This document shows, piece after piece, positions 20,706 through 31,034 of a stretch of DNA of 40,058 bases; positions within the stretch are counted from its first letter, which is position 1, and each line of letters starts with the position of its first letter. Below the pieces are notes generated by a model that searched no databases, had not been told where the DNA came from, and saw nothing but the letters and a program-made list of their open reading frames with translations. Source of the stretch: Bacteroidales bacterium (lineage in GTDB: Bacteria; Bacteroidota; Bacteroidia; Bacteroidales; JAFGXI01). The DNA is taken from contig JAMOQL010000192.1 in NCBI GenBank assembly GCA_027064025.1, positions 1 through 40,058 on the forward strand, given 5' to 3'. A program made the translations under genes and the position numbers.

Positions 20706-21953
20706 CTATTTTTTTTCAAAAAACAAATCTTCTTTAAGCATCTGGATTCTATTCTTTACTCTTTCAAATTCTCTTGTCTTTGGAAAATCCTTGCGCATCG
20801 ACAAACGCTTATAATATTCTAAAGCCAACGATTTCTGACCATCTTTATCATATTTATTAGCAATACTAAAAAGAAGATATGTATCGGAAGAGTGTAAATA
20901 AAATTGTTTAATCACCTTATCCATTTTATTCTTTTCGCCTGTTTCAAAATATAGATTCGCAAGTTGGCGGTAAATACTTGCCAAAACTAAATGATCGGGC
21001 TGTAACAATTCGATTGATTTATTTAAATAATAACTTGCTTTTTTAGAATCCCCTAATTTCTGAAAAGTTGCTCCTAAATATTCTGCATATAAATAATTTG
21101 TAGAATCAATTTGGTATAATTCCGACAAAACATCTAAAGCCTTCTGTGGCTGTCGCATTTGAAAATAACACACTCCTATTTTATACCTAATATTTAAATC
21201 CGATTGTTTTGCATCAACTAGCTGTTGGTAATCATTTTGAGCTCTAAAATAATGACCTTTTCTATAATTGATATTAGCACGCTCTTCAATTATTTTTAAA
21301 TTTCTAGGCTCATACCCCAATGCTTTATTGATAAAAAATAATGCTGAATCATGCTTCATATACGCAGAATATATCTTCCCTTTCCACCGCCAAGCATCCA
21401 CATAAGTAGAATCTAATTCTAATGTATTATTTAGAAAAAATATAGCTGTATCATATTGTTTCAACTTTGTATTATAGTAAGCCATTTTATAATTCAGGAA
21501 GATATTTAGCGAATCCTCCATATACATGATATGAACAAGTTTCAACGCCTCAAAGTAATTCTTCTTACTTTTATAAATTTGCTCTAAAAGGAGCATATAT
21601 TTAGAATTTGACTTATCTGTTTTTAACAGATTTTTTAATAAATTTACAGACTCATTGGATCTCCCATATTTATAAAAATATTCAGCTTTTAAATAAGTTA
21701 ATTCTACTAATGGAGGATGTGATTTTTCATATTCTTCAATAATTCGAATAGCAGATCGATAATCTCCAATCGTTTTATAAGCATAGCTTATATACCTAAT
21801 ATCGGATAAGTCAGATTGTTCTATAAAGTTTTCTTGTTGCGAGAATTCAATAATTCTTTTATAATCTGAATTGACAAAGAAAAACTTCAGGCTATCAGTT
21901 TGAGCAAATAAATAATTAGAAGAAAGGATTAATAATAAAAATATTTTTTTCAT
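20706..21953 (-). CDS. Secreted tetratricopeptide-repeat protein
   Basis: Signal peptide MKKIFLLLILSSNYLFAQ and multiple TPR-like units (e.g. AWRWKGKIYSAYMKHDSALFFINKALGYEP). Confidence 0.8.
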   Translation of the reverse strand: MKKIFLLLILSSNYLFAQTDSLKFFFVNSDYKRIIEFSQQENFIEQSDLSDIRYISYAYKTIGDYRSAIRIIEEYEKSHPPLVELTYLKAEYFYKYGRSNESVNLLKNLLKTDKSNSKYMLLLEQIYKSKKNYFEALKLVHIMYMEDSLNIFLNYKMAYYNTKLKQYDTAIFFLNNTLELDSTYVDAWRWKGKIYSAYMKHDSALFFINKALGYEPRNLKIIEERANINYRKGHYFRAQNDYQQLVDAKQSDLNIRYKIGVCYFQMRQPQKALDVLSELYQIDSTNYLYAEYLGATFQKLGDSKKASYYLNKSIELLQPDHLVLASIYRQLANLYFETGEKNKMDKVIKQFYLHSSDTYLLFSIANKYDKDGQKSLALEYYKRLSMRKDFPKTREFERVKNRIQMLKEDLFFEKK

Positions 21954-21994
21954 AGTTAAGTTTTATAAACCAAAAACGCTAACTAACAAAAATC

Positions 21995-23848
21995 TTACCA
22001 TCTTCCATCAGTAACCATATATCCATCTCTTCGAACAGTCATTATATTCTCAAAAGAATCGTCTACTTTATTAACATTAATTAAATAAAGCGATTTAACA
22101 ATTCTATTTGCAACAGCTTCGGCAGTTAAAACATCTTCTTGATTAATTTGCTGACGAGCCATAAATATCTGTTTAGAATTCAACTGCTCAGTCATTCCTG
22201 TTTGTACAATTCCAGGCATATAATACACCATTCGTAAATCTTTCGAAAAAGCTTCCCAAGAAGCACTTGCTGCAAAACCGTGCAGACTTCTTTTAGCAGA
22301 AACATAAGCCGATGACCCAGAAAATTGTGCATCTTCGGCAGCAGATCCGACAAAAATAACTGTTTCTTTTAGGTTTTCGAATAAAGACTGATAAATGTAT
22401 ACTGGTGTGGAAAAATTAAGCTGTGTTACTTGTTTAAGATCTTCAGATTTCACATCTAAAGCAGAACTCAAAGCGCCACTAACCCCAGATGCAATAATTA
22501 GATAATCTAATGTAGGGTATTTATTCTTAACATCTTTGACAAAAGATTCAACACTTTTTTTATCTGATAAATCTGCATAAAAAGATTTCAAAGATGAAAC
22601 TGTTTTTTTTAAATCACTTAATTTATTCTTATTTCGATATTGAACCAGAATATTTGCACCTAGTTGGTCGAGCTTTTTAACAATTGCAGAGCCTAAGCCA
22701 CCTGTAGCCCCCAATACTAAGACGTTTTTATTTATTAATTCCTGACTAGATTTAGGGACTAACTTTTCTTTTTGTGGAACAATGTATGTAAATGATCCAT
22801 ATTTCCCTCCAACACCAGCTGTAGAACTTAAGATTTTCATACCTTCTTTTAATCTATCTTCTTTATTTAACAAAGATAAAGAAAGCAAAACAGTAGAGCC
22901 AGATACATTTCCAAACTGTTTTTGAGCCTCTAAATACATTTTGTCTAAAGGCAATTCTAATTTGTTTGCCGCATCAATCAAAATAGCATTTCCTGTTTGG
23001 TGTGGTACTGCCAAATCTATATCGGAAACCTTCCAATTGGTTTTTGAGAGGATATTATTCGACGATTTAACAATATTATCGATAGCTCTATCTTTAATAA
23101 TACTTTCCCCCATATAAAGATTCCACGACTTGTCAACACCTACAAAATCTATCATTTTTAAGTCTTGAAAATTTTCAACAGCTAATAAGCCCTCATTTTC
23201 CTCTCCGTCAACCTTACTAAGAATAATAGCGCCTGCCCCATCTCCAAAAGTTACAAAAGAAACAAATTTAGACTTTTCGGTCAAAAAGCTAGTCATAGTT
23301 TCGGTATGTGAAACCAAAACGTGCTTGGCATCTGAGTGAACTTGCAAATACTCTAAAGCTCTCTCCAAATGCAAGTTAAAACCTGAACAACCAGAGGTCA
23401 AAGAAAAAGCTGGTGCTAAATTATTTTTATCTACAAAATACGTTTTAATAGTTGCTGCTATTCCAGGGGCTTGTTCATGTGGCGATACCGTTGATACAAA
23501 CCAAGCATCTATTTCCGATGGTTTGATATTACAATCTTTAAAAGCATCGTCGACTGCTCTAACAGCCAATTCTGTAGACGTTTCTGTTCGTAAATTATTT
23601 TTCTTTCTTGGAGGAAATGGCACAACGGTCTGCCTAAGCTCGAAGCCCATTTTATACTTTGCAAAGTAATCAAACGGAGAAACCCCTTCATGCGTTTCCA
23701 AAAATTTCTGATAATTCTTACTAGATAAAACTTTATCTTGATCGAATCCTCTTAAAAATCCCGATTGTGTTGCATTAAAAATATCTTGGTTACTAACCTT
23801 ATATTTACCTGCTGCATGTCCTATTCCTGAGAAAATATAATTTATCAT
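21995..23848 (-). CDS. Fusion: 3-oxoacyl-ACP synthase III (FabH-like) plus short-chain dehydrogenase/reductase (FabG-like)
   Basis: N-terminal half has Cys (SLTSGCSGFNLHLERALEYL), His (LAVPHQTGNAILID) and Asn (FGNVSGST). C-terminal half has Rossmann VLGATGGLGSAI and SDR catalytic YVSAKRSLHGF. One continuous 617-aa ORF. Confidence 0.88.
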   Translation of the reverse strand: MINYIFSGIGHAAGKYKVSNQDIFNATQSGFLRGFDQDKVLSSKNYQKFLETHEGVSPFDYFAKYKMGFELRQTVVPFPPRKKNNLRTETSTELAVRAVDDAFKDCNIKPSEIDAWFVSTVSPHEQAPGIAATIKTYFVDKNNLAPAFSLTSGCSGFNLHLERALEYLQVHSDAKHVLVSHTETMTSFLTEKSKFVSFVTFGDGAGAIILSKVDGEENEGLLAVENFQDLKMIDFVGVDKSWNLYMGESIIKDRAIDNIVKSSNNILSKTNWKVSDIDLAVPHQTGNAILIDAANKLELPLDKMYLEAQKQFGNVSGSTVLLSLSLLNKEDRLKEGMKILSSTAGVGGKYGSFTYIVPQKEKLVPKSSQELINKNVLVLGATGGLGSAIVKKLDQLGANILVQYRNKNKLSDLKKTVSSLKSFYADLSDKKSVESFVKDVKNKYPTLDYLIIASGVSGALSSALDVKSEDLKQVTQLNFSTPVYIYQSLFENLKETVIFVGSAAEDAQFSGSSAYVSAKRSLHGFAASASWEAFSKDLRMVYYMPGIVQTGMTEQLNSKQIFMARQQINQEDVLTAEAVANRIVKSLYLINVNKVDDSFENIMTVRRDGYMVTDGRW

Positions 23849-23878
23849 TTTACAATTTTTCTTTATGACTCCAATTTG

Positions 23879-24982
23879 TTATTCGATACCAATAATGGCT
23901 TTTGTTCTCGAATCTATTTTCAGTTTAGATGATTTCAGAAGGTCTATTGGCAAATACGAAATCTGTCCAAACTGAGATAGAGCGGTTTTAGTTTCAAAAA
24001 TATTTACACCATTAGATTCAATAGAAAGCTTCACTATCTTGGGAATTCTATACGGTAAGAAACTAACTTTCTTTTTAATTTTTGATGAAAAATCAAGCCC
24101 TGATGAATCATTTAATGGTTCTAAAATTAGTTCAACAGCTTCGCCTTGAGATAAAAGAGATTCATCAATTATTCCTTTTTGTTTATCGAATTTAAACAAT
24201 AGATATTTTTCAAAGTTCCTAGGCCATACCGAAACCATTATTGTTTTATTTTCCTCTACAGTTCTTCCCATAAATAGTTCCAAATAATATTGCTCCTTTT
24301 TATCCAATTCTGCAATCATAAACCGAATATCTCCTTTTTCAGTGGAATTATCGTTAAGACCTGCTATCAGTCTGAATTTTCGTTTACGAATTTTTTGTAA
24401 AGTTTTAGCAGCATCTTTAGCCATTTCTTCAGCATTCTTATTTCTAACAACAATATTTACAATCGGAATCCGTTTACTAACACTATCTATCGTAACTTCT
24501 TTATACGATGTTTTTTTATCTTCAATAATTAATTTTTTCAAACTTAATTCGTTAAAATATGGAAGAATATTCTCTGCTTTAGAATAATTTTCGAGAATAG
24601 GATAGTTCATTCCATCCAAATTATTTTCTGATAATAAAGCTATATTTTCGGGTAATATCTTATTAATTGCACCGCTCAATAAGTAAGTTTGATTGGTATC
24701 TGAAACAGCTGATAAATTGATTTTAACATTTGAAATTCTCCAAGTTTCTTTTTCATTTATTTGTATAGGATCAACTTCTAAATAGGTTTTGGCATAAGCG
24801 GAATAGGGACCGGGGATAAAGGTTGTTTTATTTAATTCAAATTGAATATCAACCTGATTTTCTGTTAATTGATACAGAAGCGAATTAGATTTGATTTTTT
24901 CCACATCTTCAATCTTTTGTATCTTCAAAGATGAACAAGACCAAAAAAAACTGACAATTATTAATAAGGATACAATTCTCAT
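23879..24982 (-). CDS. DUF4831-like lipoprotein
   Basis: Lipobox FFWSCSS; central LYQLTENQVDIQFELNKTTFIPGPYSAYAKTYLEV resembles the Bacteroidetes DUF4831 family. Confidence 0.65.
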   Translation of the reverse strand: MRIVSLLIIVSFFWSCSSLKIQKIEDVEKIKSNSLLYQLTENQVDIQFELNKTTFIPGPYSAYAKTYLEVDPIQINEKETWRISNVKINLSAVSDTNQTYLLSGAINKILPENIALLSENNLDGMNYPILENYSKAENILPYFNELSLKKLIIEDKKTSYKEVTIDSVSKRIPIVNIVVRNKNAEEMAKDAAKTLQKIRKRKFRLIAGLNDNSTEKGDIRFMIAELDKKEQYYLELFMGRTVEENKTIMVSVWPRNFEKYLLFKFDKQKGIIDESLLSQGEAVELILEPLNDSSGLDFSSKIKKKVSFLPYRIPKIVKLSIESNGVNIFETKTALSQFGQISYLPIDLLKSSKLKIDSRTKAIIGIE

Positions 24983-25000
24983 ATTATTAAAATAAAATTA

Positions 25001-26110
25001 TTATACAACTTTAATCAACTTTTCTTTATCGTTTTGAGCCTCCATCACCCCAATTTCATAGAATGGATGCTCGATTCTTTTCATATAATCGACCACTTCT
25101 TGTGAATTTTGCGAATTAACAGCAACCAGTAATCCACCACTTGTTTGAGCATCACAGAGCACATACTTCTGCATATCTGTAATATCGCAAATCTGAGCTT
25201 TATACGATTTGAAATTTTTAAACAATCCACCAGGGAAAGTCTTCATTTCTATATATTTATCAAGCCCCTCAATACATGGAACTTTATCAAAATCGATTAC
25301 AGCATTTAGCTCGCTAGCCTCGCAAATCTCTATTAAATGACCTACCAATCCAAACCCTGTAACATCGGTAATTGTTGTTACAGCATCGAAATTTGATAAT
25401 TCTTGCCCTACTTTATTTAAAGTAGACATCCATTTAATATTGGCTTGTCTATGTTTTTCTTCAATCTTTCCTTGTTTCTCGGCGGTAGCCAAAATTCCAA
25501 TTCCAAGAGGTTTGGTTAAAAATAATTTATCTCCTGCTTTTGCTCCAGAATTTTCTTTAACTTTATTAGTGTCTATAACTCCTGTAACAGCCAAACCGAA
25601 AACGGGATCGCCAATCTCGATACTATGGCCACCAGAAAGAGCAATCCCTGCTTCGTCGCATACTGCACGAGCACCTTCAATCACTTTCCGAGCGACTTCC
25701 AGAGGTAATTTACTTACTGGCCATCCTAAAACAGCTAAAGCCATAATTGGTTTACCTCCCATAGCGTATATATCGCTAATTGCATTAACCGAAGCTATGC
25801 GACCAAAATCATATGGATCATCTACAATTGGTGTAAAAAAGTCAGTGGTGCTAATAATTGATTTGCCATCGCCGAGGTCAAATACAGCAGCATCGTCTCT
25901 TTTATCATTACCTACCAATAAATTTTTCTGTGCCGAATAAGTAATATCCGATTCTAGTATGGTAGCTAAATCTTTAGGCGAGATCTTGCAACCTCAACCA
26001 GCTCCGGGGCTAAATTGTGTGAGCTTTGGAATATTTTGTGTATCTTCTGGCACAGGAATCGAACAATTCTCATCCACAGATTCCTCAACCTTAATATTAT
26101 TTATTTTCAT
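25001..26110 (-). CDS. selD: Selenide, water dikinase SelD, probable selenoprotein with in-frame UGA (Sec) at codon 39
   Basis: The ORF track shows only 25001-25918. Reading upstream in the same frame from ATG at 26110 gives [77 protein letters not shown]. UGA (25994-25996) sits at the catalytic Cys/Sec position of the (C/U)GCK motif. Confidence 0.93.
25961..25993 (-). promoter_or_regulatory. Candidate bacterial SECIS hairpin immediately 3' of the selD UGA
   Basis: GGT-T-GC-A-AGATCT-CGCCTAA-AGATTT-A-GC-T-ACC: GGT/ACC, GC/GC and AGATCT/AGATTT pair symmetrically, with G as the second nucleotide of the apical loop. Confidence 0.65.
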
Positions 26111-26168
26111 CTACCTAAATTTATTCGTATTTTAATATATTATTCAGCATCCAAACTATGCCATGAAA

Positions 26169-27188
26169 TTAGTTTTCAAATTCTAATATTTTCTTTGCAT
26201 TTTCTTTTGGGTTATCAAATTTCAAGTCCAATTCTTTTATCGATTTAATATTCCGTTTCGATAAACCATGCGCATAAGCCTTATCGTAAAAAGTTAAGCT
26301 TATATCAACTGCCGTTGCCATTTCTCCGTTTTCAACAGACTCAATCGCCATTTGAGTTTCTTTTGGACCAAGACGTTTTTTAATCCTATTTAAATGATAT
26401 ATTAATATTTCTTTATCGGCAAAGGTATAATCTTTTACCAATCTTTTTATGCGTTCTTCTTTCGATATATTTATTTTTAAAACAGGTGCTTTTCTCATCT
26501 GCTTAAAGAATTCATCTGGAATAAAATTCTTACCTATAGGTTTACTTTCGTCTTCAACCCAAATTCGTTTCGCCAAATCTAGTTTTGAGAAAGCTAAATG
26601 TAAATTATTCTCAAATTGTTCTGTTGAATTTTGTTCTTTTTCGCCTATTGCTCCAAAAGCGGAACCTTTATGATGTGCAATACCTTCTAAATCAATAATC
26701 TGTTCACCCTTCTTCTTAATTTCTTTAAGAATATCTGTTTTACCACTTCCTGTACTCCCACTCAAAATTACTAATTTTGCTTTTGAGCTTAATTCGCTTT
26801 TGGCATATCTACGATAAGCTTTATAACCACCACGTAACAGTTGACATTCAACACCTACTCTTTCGAATAACCAAGCCATACTTTCACTCCGCATACCTCC
26901 ACGCCAGCAGTGCACTAAAAGTTTACCATTTTTCGCATGTTTCAAAGCTAATTCAGCTGTTTCTCTCATTTTAGATCCTATCTTATCAAGACCTATAAGC
27001 ATCGCCTTTTGTTTACCCTGCTTTTTATAAGCCGTTCCAACTTCGGCTCGTTCATCGTTGGTAAACAGAGGAATATTAATAGCTCCAGGAATATGCGCCT
27101 GAGCATATTCTCCTGGGGAACGAACATCGATAATAGGAATTTCTTTCCCTTGTTCCAAGAAAGATTTTGTTGTTATTTTCTTTGCCAA
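26169..27188 (-). CDS. mnmH: tRNA 2-selenouridine synthase
   Basis: Rhodanese domain with LLVHCWRGGMRSESMAWLFERVG, then P-loop ILSGSTGSGKTDILKEI; adjacent to selD. Confidence 0.95.
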   Translation of the reverse strand: MAKKITTKSFLEQGKEIPIIDVRSPGEYAQAHIPGAINIPLFTNDERAEVGTAYKKQGKQKAMLIGLDKIGSKMRETAELALKHAKNGKLLVHCWRGGMRSESMAWLFERVGVECQLLRGGYKAYRRYAKSELSSKAKLVILSGSTGSGKTDILKEIKKKGEQIIDLEGIAHHKGSAFGAIGEKEQNSTEQFENNLHLAFSKLDLAKRIWVEDESKPIGKNFIPDEFFKQMRKAPVLKINISKEERIKRLVKDYTFADKEILIYHLNRIKKRLGPKETQMAIESVENGEMATAVDISLTFYDKAYAHGLSKRNIKSIKELDLKFDNPKENAKKILEFEN

Positions 27189-27265
27189 AATAATTTTTTA
27201 TGCAAAAATAACTATTTATTGAATAACAAAGTCTAAAAATATTGGGTTAAGCAAAATTTAAAGAG

Positions 27266-28534
27266 TTATTTTCCTAAAAGGCGAAACATATTCTGTTTAT
27301 ATGCTTCTACTCCTGGCTGATTAAAAGGATTTACACCTAAAATATATCCACTTATGGCACAAGATATTTCGTAAAAATAAATAAGTTGTCCTATTGTTTC
27401 AACATCTAGCTGTACTAATTCTATCTGTAAAACAGGAACACCGCCGTTATAATGAGCTTCTATGGTTCCTTGTTCAGCTTTGCTATTAATGTAATGCAGA
27501 TTCTTACCTGTCAAATAATTGAGTTTATCATAATTTTCTTCTGAATTATTGACTTGTAAAGGAGTTTCGTTATTTTCAAAACGAATAAAAGTTTCAAATA
27601 AATTTCGTTGTCCTTCTTGCACATATTGTCCCAAAGAATGTAAATCGGTTGTAATATTCATGGAAATAGGGAAAATACCTTTATGTTCTTTGCCCTCACT
27701 TTCACCAAATAATTGTTTCCACCATTCCGAAAAAGCATTCCATTTTGGTTTTGAATACACCATAATTTCATTCGAAAAACCTTTTCGATACAATAAATTT
27801 CTATACACAGCATAAATTATTGCAGGATTATTCAGCTCCTCCTTCTGTAATTCAATAACTTGCAATTTTGCAGCATCTATTATTTTCTTAATATCTATTC
27901 CCGCTACCGCTAGGGGGAGCAAACCCACAGGCGTTAAAACTGAATAACGTCCACCCACATTGTCTGGAACAACAAAAGTTTCAAGCTGATATGCATTAGC
28001 TAGTTCTTTTAACGCTCCTTTTTCTTTATCAGTTATCGCAACTACCTTATCCTTAAGATTTGAATTCCCATTCTTTTCGATGAGTTTATTTAACAACAAG
28101 CGAAATGCTAAAGCAGGTTCTAGGGTCGTTCCCGATTTTGAAATAACAATAATTCCAAAGTCTTTGTCGCTGAGATACGATAAAAGCTCATTAATATAAC
28201 CTTCATCTAAATTTTGACCAGCAAAAAGGACTTCGGTGCTTTGCTTCTTAAAATAAGGTTTAAACAAATCTATTATAGCTTTCGAGCCCAAATAAGAGCC
28301 TCCAATACCAACGACAACGACGGTCTCACACTTTTTTAATACTTCTGAGACACTAACTATTTTATTAATTTCTTGATTAGAAATACGATTTGGTAAATCC
28401 ATCCAACCCAAAAAATCATTCCCTTTTCCTGATTTGTTTTTTAACTGAGACAAAGCTTGCATGGCTTCCTCCAAACAAATATCAAAATCTGTTTTATTAA
28501 TGAATGGTTCTGCAAATTGTGTATTAATTTTCAT
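27266..28534 (-). CDS. pgi: Glucose-6-phosphate isomerase
   Basis: VVVGIGGSYLGSKAIIDLF, VISKSGTTLEPALAFRLL, GGRYSVLTPVGLLPLAVAGID, NPFNQPGVEAYK. Confidence 0.96.
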   Translation of the reverse strand: MKINTQFAEPFINKTDFDICLEEAMQALSQLKNKSGKGNDFLGWMDLPNRISNQEINKIVSVSEVLKKCETVVVVGIGGSYLGSKAIIDLFKPYFKKQSTEVLFAGQNLDEGYINELLSYLSDKDFGIIVISKSGTTLEPALAFRLLLNKLIEKNGNSNLKDKVVAITDKEKGALKELANAYQLETFVVPDNVGGRYSVLTPVGLLPLAVAGIDIKKIIDAAKLQVIELQKEELNNPAIIYAVYRNLLYRKGFSNEIMVYSKPKWNAFSEWWKQLFGESEGKEHKGIFPISMNITTDLHSLGQYVQEGQRNLFETFIRFENNETPLQVNNSEENYDKLNYLTGKNLHYINSKAEQGTIEAHYNGGVPVLQIELVQLDVETIGQLIYFYEISCAISGYILGVNPFNQPGVEAYKQNMFRLLGK

Positions 28535-28610
28535 AATGAAATTGATTTAATATTCAGATTTTTTAATAATTTCTGATACGTAAAATTACTTAAAAAGTTA
28601 AGAGTTAAAT

Positions 28611-28631
28611 AAAAAAACATCCTATTGGATG
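28611..28631 (-). terminator. Intrinsic terminator downstream of rho
   Basis: CATCC-AATA-GGATG stem on the minus strand (28631-28618) followed by TTTTTTT. Confidence 0.75.
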
Positions 28632-28660
28632 CTTTAAAAAATATCTATGTATTATTTCGA

Positions 28661-30424
28661 TTAACCCCTATCCATAGTATTGATAAACTCCTCGTTATCA
28701 ATCGTTCTCGGCAAACGAGTTCGCATAAACTCCATTGCTTCTATAGGATTCATATCAGACAAGAATTTCCTCATTATCCAAAGTCTACTTATCATACCTT
28801 CAGGCAATAATAAGTCTTCACGACGTGTACTAGATGCTGTAATATCTATTGCAGGATACATTCTTTTATTAGATATTTTACGATCTAATTGAAGCTCCAT
28901 ATTACCTGTTCCTTTAAATTCTTCGAAAATTACCTCATCCATTTTAGAACCGGTTTCTGTTAATGCTGTTGCAATAATCGAAAGAGATCCTCCTCCCTCA
29001 ATGTTTCTGGCTGCTCCAAAGAAACGCTTTGGCTTTTGAAGCGCATTGGCATCAACTCCTCCTGATAAAACTTTACCTGATGATGGCGCAACAGTATTGT
29101 ATGCTCTAGCTAAACGTGTAATTGAATCTAAGAGAATTACAACATCGTGTCCACTTTCTACTAATCGCTTCGATTTTTCTAATACAATATTAGCTACTTT
29201 TACGTGTCTGTCAGCAGGCTCGTCGAAAGTAGACGCAATTACTTCTGCATTTACATTCCTTGCCATTTCAGTAACCTCTTCAGGACGTTCATCAATTAAC
29301 AAAATAATTAAATAAACTTCGGGATGGTTCGCTGCAATTGCATTAGCTATTTCTTGTAAAAGAATTGTTTTACCCGTCTTTGGTTGAGCTACAATTAATC
29401 CACGTTGACCTTTCCCTATTGGCGCAACTAAATCGACTAACCGAGTTGTTAAACTTGCTTTTCCGTTTCCTGTGATATTAAATTTATCGTCTGGGAAAAG
29501 GGGTGTTAAATGTTCGAAAGGAACTCTATCTCTAACAGCTTCTGGTGACCGTCCATTAATAGACGATATTTTAATTAATGGGAAAAATTTTTCGCCTTCT
29601 TTTGGCGGACGAATAGTACCTGTAATAGTATCTCCAGAACGTAAACCAAATAGTTTAATCTGCGATTGAGAAACATAAACATCGTCAGGAGAATTTAAAT
29701 AATTATAATCCGACGAACGCATAAACCCATATCCATCTTGAATTATTTCTAATACTCCTGTTGTTTCGACAATTCCTTTAAATTCAATTTGTGGTTTAGC
29801 TTGTCTATTATTAGAATTATTGGGGTTATTGGGGTTTCTTTTATCGTTATTATTCTGCCTTGGATTAGGACGATTATTATTCTTATTATCTCTATTTTGT
29901 GGAGAAAATGGTTTGTTTTGGCTCACCTGTTTTACAGGTCCTCTGCTTCCTTTTGTTTCAGTTATTGATTCTGTTGTTGTCTTGATTTTACTTTTAACAG
30001 AGGGGGATGTTTGTTCCACTTTATCTTGAGATTTCTTTCCCTCTACTTTTGCTGTTATGTGTTCTTTAGCAGTTTTTGGAGAAACAGAGCCATTTTCTTT
30101 TATTATTTTATTTTCAGGCTTTACCTCAATAGAATTTTTTTCTTTAGAAACAGGGACTATAACAGAGACTTTTTTTTCTGTTGGCAACACTCTGTCCCCT
30201 TTTACATAAGGCGATTTATGTTCTTGTTTCACCCTTGTTCTAGGTCTCTTTTCTTTCGGAGGCTTAACTTGTTCTTTTTTTGCTTCAACTTCTGCTTGTT
30301 TATCTAAAATAGCAAAAATTAATTCTTGTTTACGAAATGATTCTATTCGCTTTACGCCTAAATCTTTAGCTACTACACGAATATCAGCAAGAAGCTTCGC
30401 TTCTAATACTTCTTTTTTATACAT
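28661..30424 (-). CDS. rho: Transcription termination factor Rho with extended low-complexity N-terminal region
   Basis: [52 protein letters not shown]; Asn/Lys/Arg-rich insert [31 protein letters not shown]. Confidence 0.97.
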   Translation of the reverse strand: MYKKEVLEAKLLADIRVVAKDLGVKRIESFRKQELIFAILDKQAEVEAKKEQVKPPKEKRPRTRVKQEHKSPYVKGDRVLPTEKKVSVIVPVSKEKNSIEVKPENKIIKENGSVSPKTAKEHITAKVEGKKSQDKVEQTSPSVKSKIKTTTESITETKGSRGPVKQVSQNKPFSPQNRDNKNNNRPNPRQNNNDKRNPNNPNNSNNRQAKPQIEFKGIVETTGVLEIIQDGYGFMRSSDYNYLNSPDDVYVSQSQIKLFGLRSGDTITGTIRPPKEGEKFFPLIKISSINGRSPEAVRDRVPFEHLTPLFPDDKFNITGNGKASLTTRLVDLVAPIGKGQRGLIVAQPKTGKTILLQEIANAIAANHPEVYLIILLIDERPEEVTEMARNVNAEVIASTFDEPADRHVKVANIVLEKSKRLVESGHDVVILLDSITRLARAYNTVAPSSGKVLSGGVDANALQKPKRFFGAARNIEGGGSLSIIATALTETGSKMDEVIFEEFKGTGNMELQLDRKISNKRMYPAIDITASSTRREDLLLPEGMISRLWIMRKFLSDMNPIEAMEFMRTRLPRTIDNEEFINTMDRG

Positions 30425-30549
30425 AAAAAAGTTTGGATTGATTATTTAATAAATTTCTTTTGTGAATTTTGATTTTTTTAATTCTGTGTTTAGAATTGTG
30501 TTACAATAATAAAAAGAAACTTCTACTCTACAAAGAAAAAAGTTGTTTT

Positions 30550-30963
30550 TTACAACATTGCCAACAATTGATTGATTAAATTATAGTTTTTGTTTTTAAT
30601 ATACTTGCTATCAATTTGAGAAATATAAAGTATTTCATCTTTAGTTTCAAAAGACTTAACAATATCTACAACAGAATAATCCTGATCTTCAACAATAACA
30701 ATATATTCAAAAGTCTTTAATTTAGGAAAAACAAATTGTCCATCACACAATCGATTTTGAACAAGAAGCACCTTTGTTTCATCTAATATATCACCAAAAA
30801 CAGAAAGTTCAGGTTCTACATTTTCTGTATTTAATAAATTAGTTTCTATGCTAAAAAAATCATTTATTAAAAAGCATAACTGATAGTCTTTCAGAATTGT
30901 ATTAATCCCAAACAGATAAAATTCTTTTTCCTTTTTTATTTCTATATTTAACTTTTTAACCAA
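30550..30963 (-). CDS. IPExxxVDY-family-like protein
   Basis: KKEKEFYLFGINTILKDYQLCFLINDFFSIETNL...VQNRLCDGQFVFPKLKTFEYIVIV resembles the Bacteroidetes IPExxxVDY family. Start re-assigned to TTG at 30963 because the ORF-track start lies inside a terminator hairpin. Confidence 0.55.
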   Translation of the reverse strand: MVKKLNIEIKKEKEFYLFGINTILKDYQLCFLINDFFSIETNLLNTENVEPELSVFGDILDETKVLLVQNRLCDGQFVFPKLKTFEYIVIVEDQDYSVVDIVKSFETKDEILYISQIDSKYIKNKNYNLINQLLAML

Positions 30964-30969
30964 AATCTG

Positions 30970-31007
30970 TAAATAATAAAAGCCACCTACTCTATTGTAG
31001 ACGGCTT
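30970..31007 (-). terminator. Intrinsic terminator downstream of ahcY
   Basis: AAGCC-GT-CTAC-AATAGA-GTAG-GT-GGCTT on the minus strand followed by TTATTATTT. Confidence 0.7.
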
Positions 31008-31034
31008 GCAATATAAGAATTATTTTCTAATCTC

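Noticed and set aside
20703-20716. Convergent fmt/TPR genes with a 3-nt gap and a T8 run as a special regulatory junction
   Set aside because: Homopolymer runs are common in this AT-rich sequence and there is no further supporting structure.
25001-25918. N-terminally truncated selD or a selD pseudogene, as the ORF track suggests
   Set aside because: The frame continues upstream through a single UGA at exactly the catalytic Cys/Sec position, with a SECIS-like hairpin. Recoding explains it better than decay.
25440-25940. 166-aa plus-strand ORF
   Set aside because: Antisense to selD, with no recognisable domain; a typical shadow ORF.
29750-30300. Low-complexity Asn/Lys-rich N-terminal region of Rho as a novel domain
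   Set aside because: Extended, compositionally biased N-terminal regions in Rho are known in Bacteroidetes and other phyla; not novel by itself.
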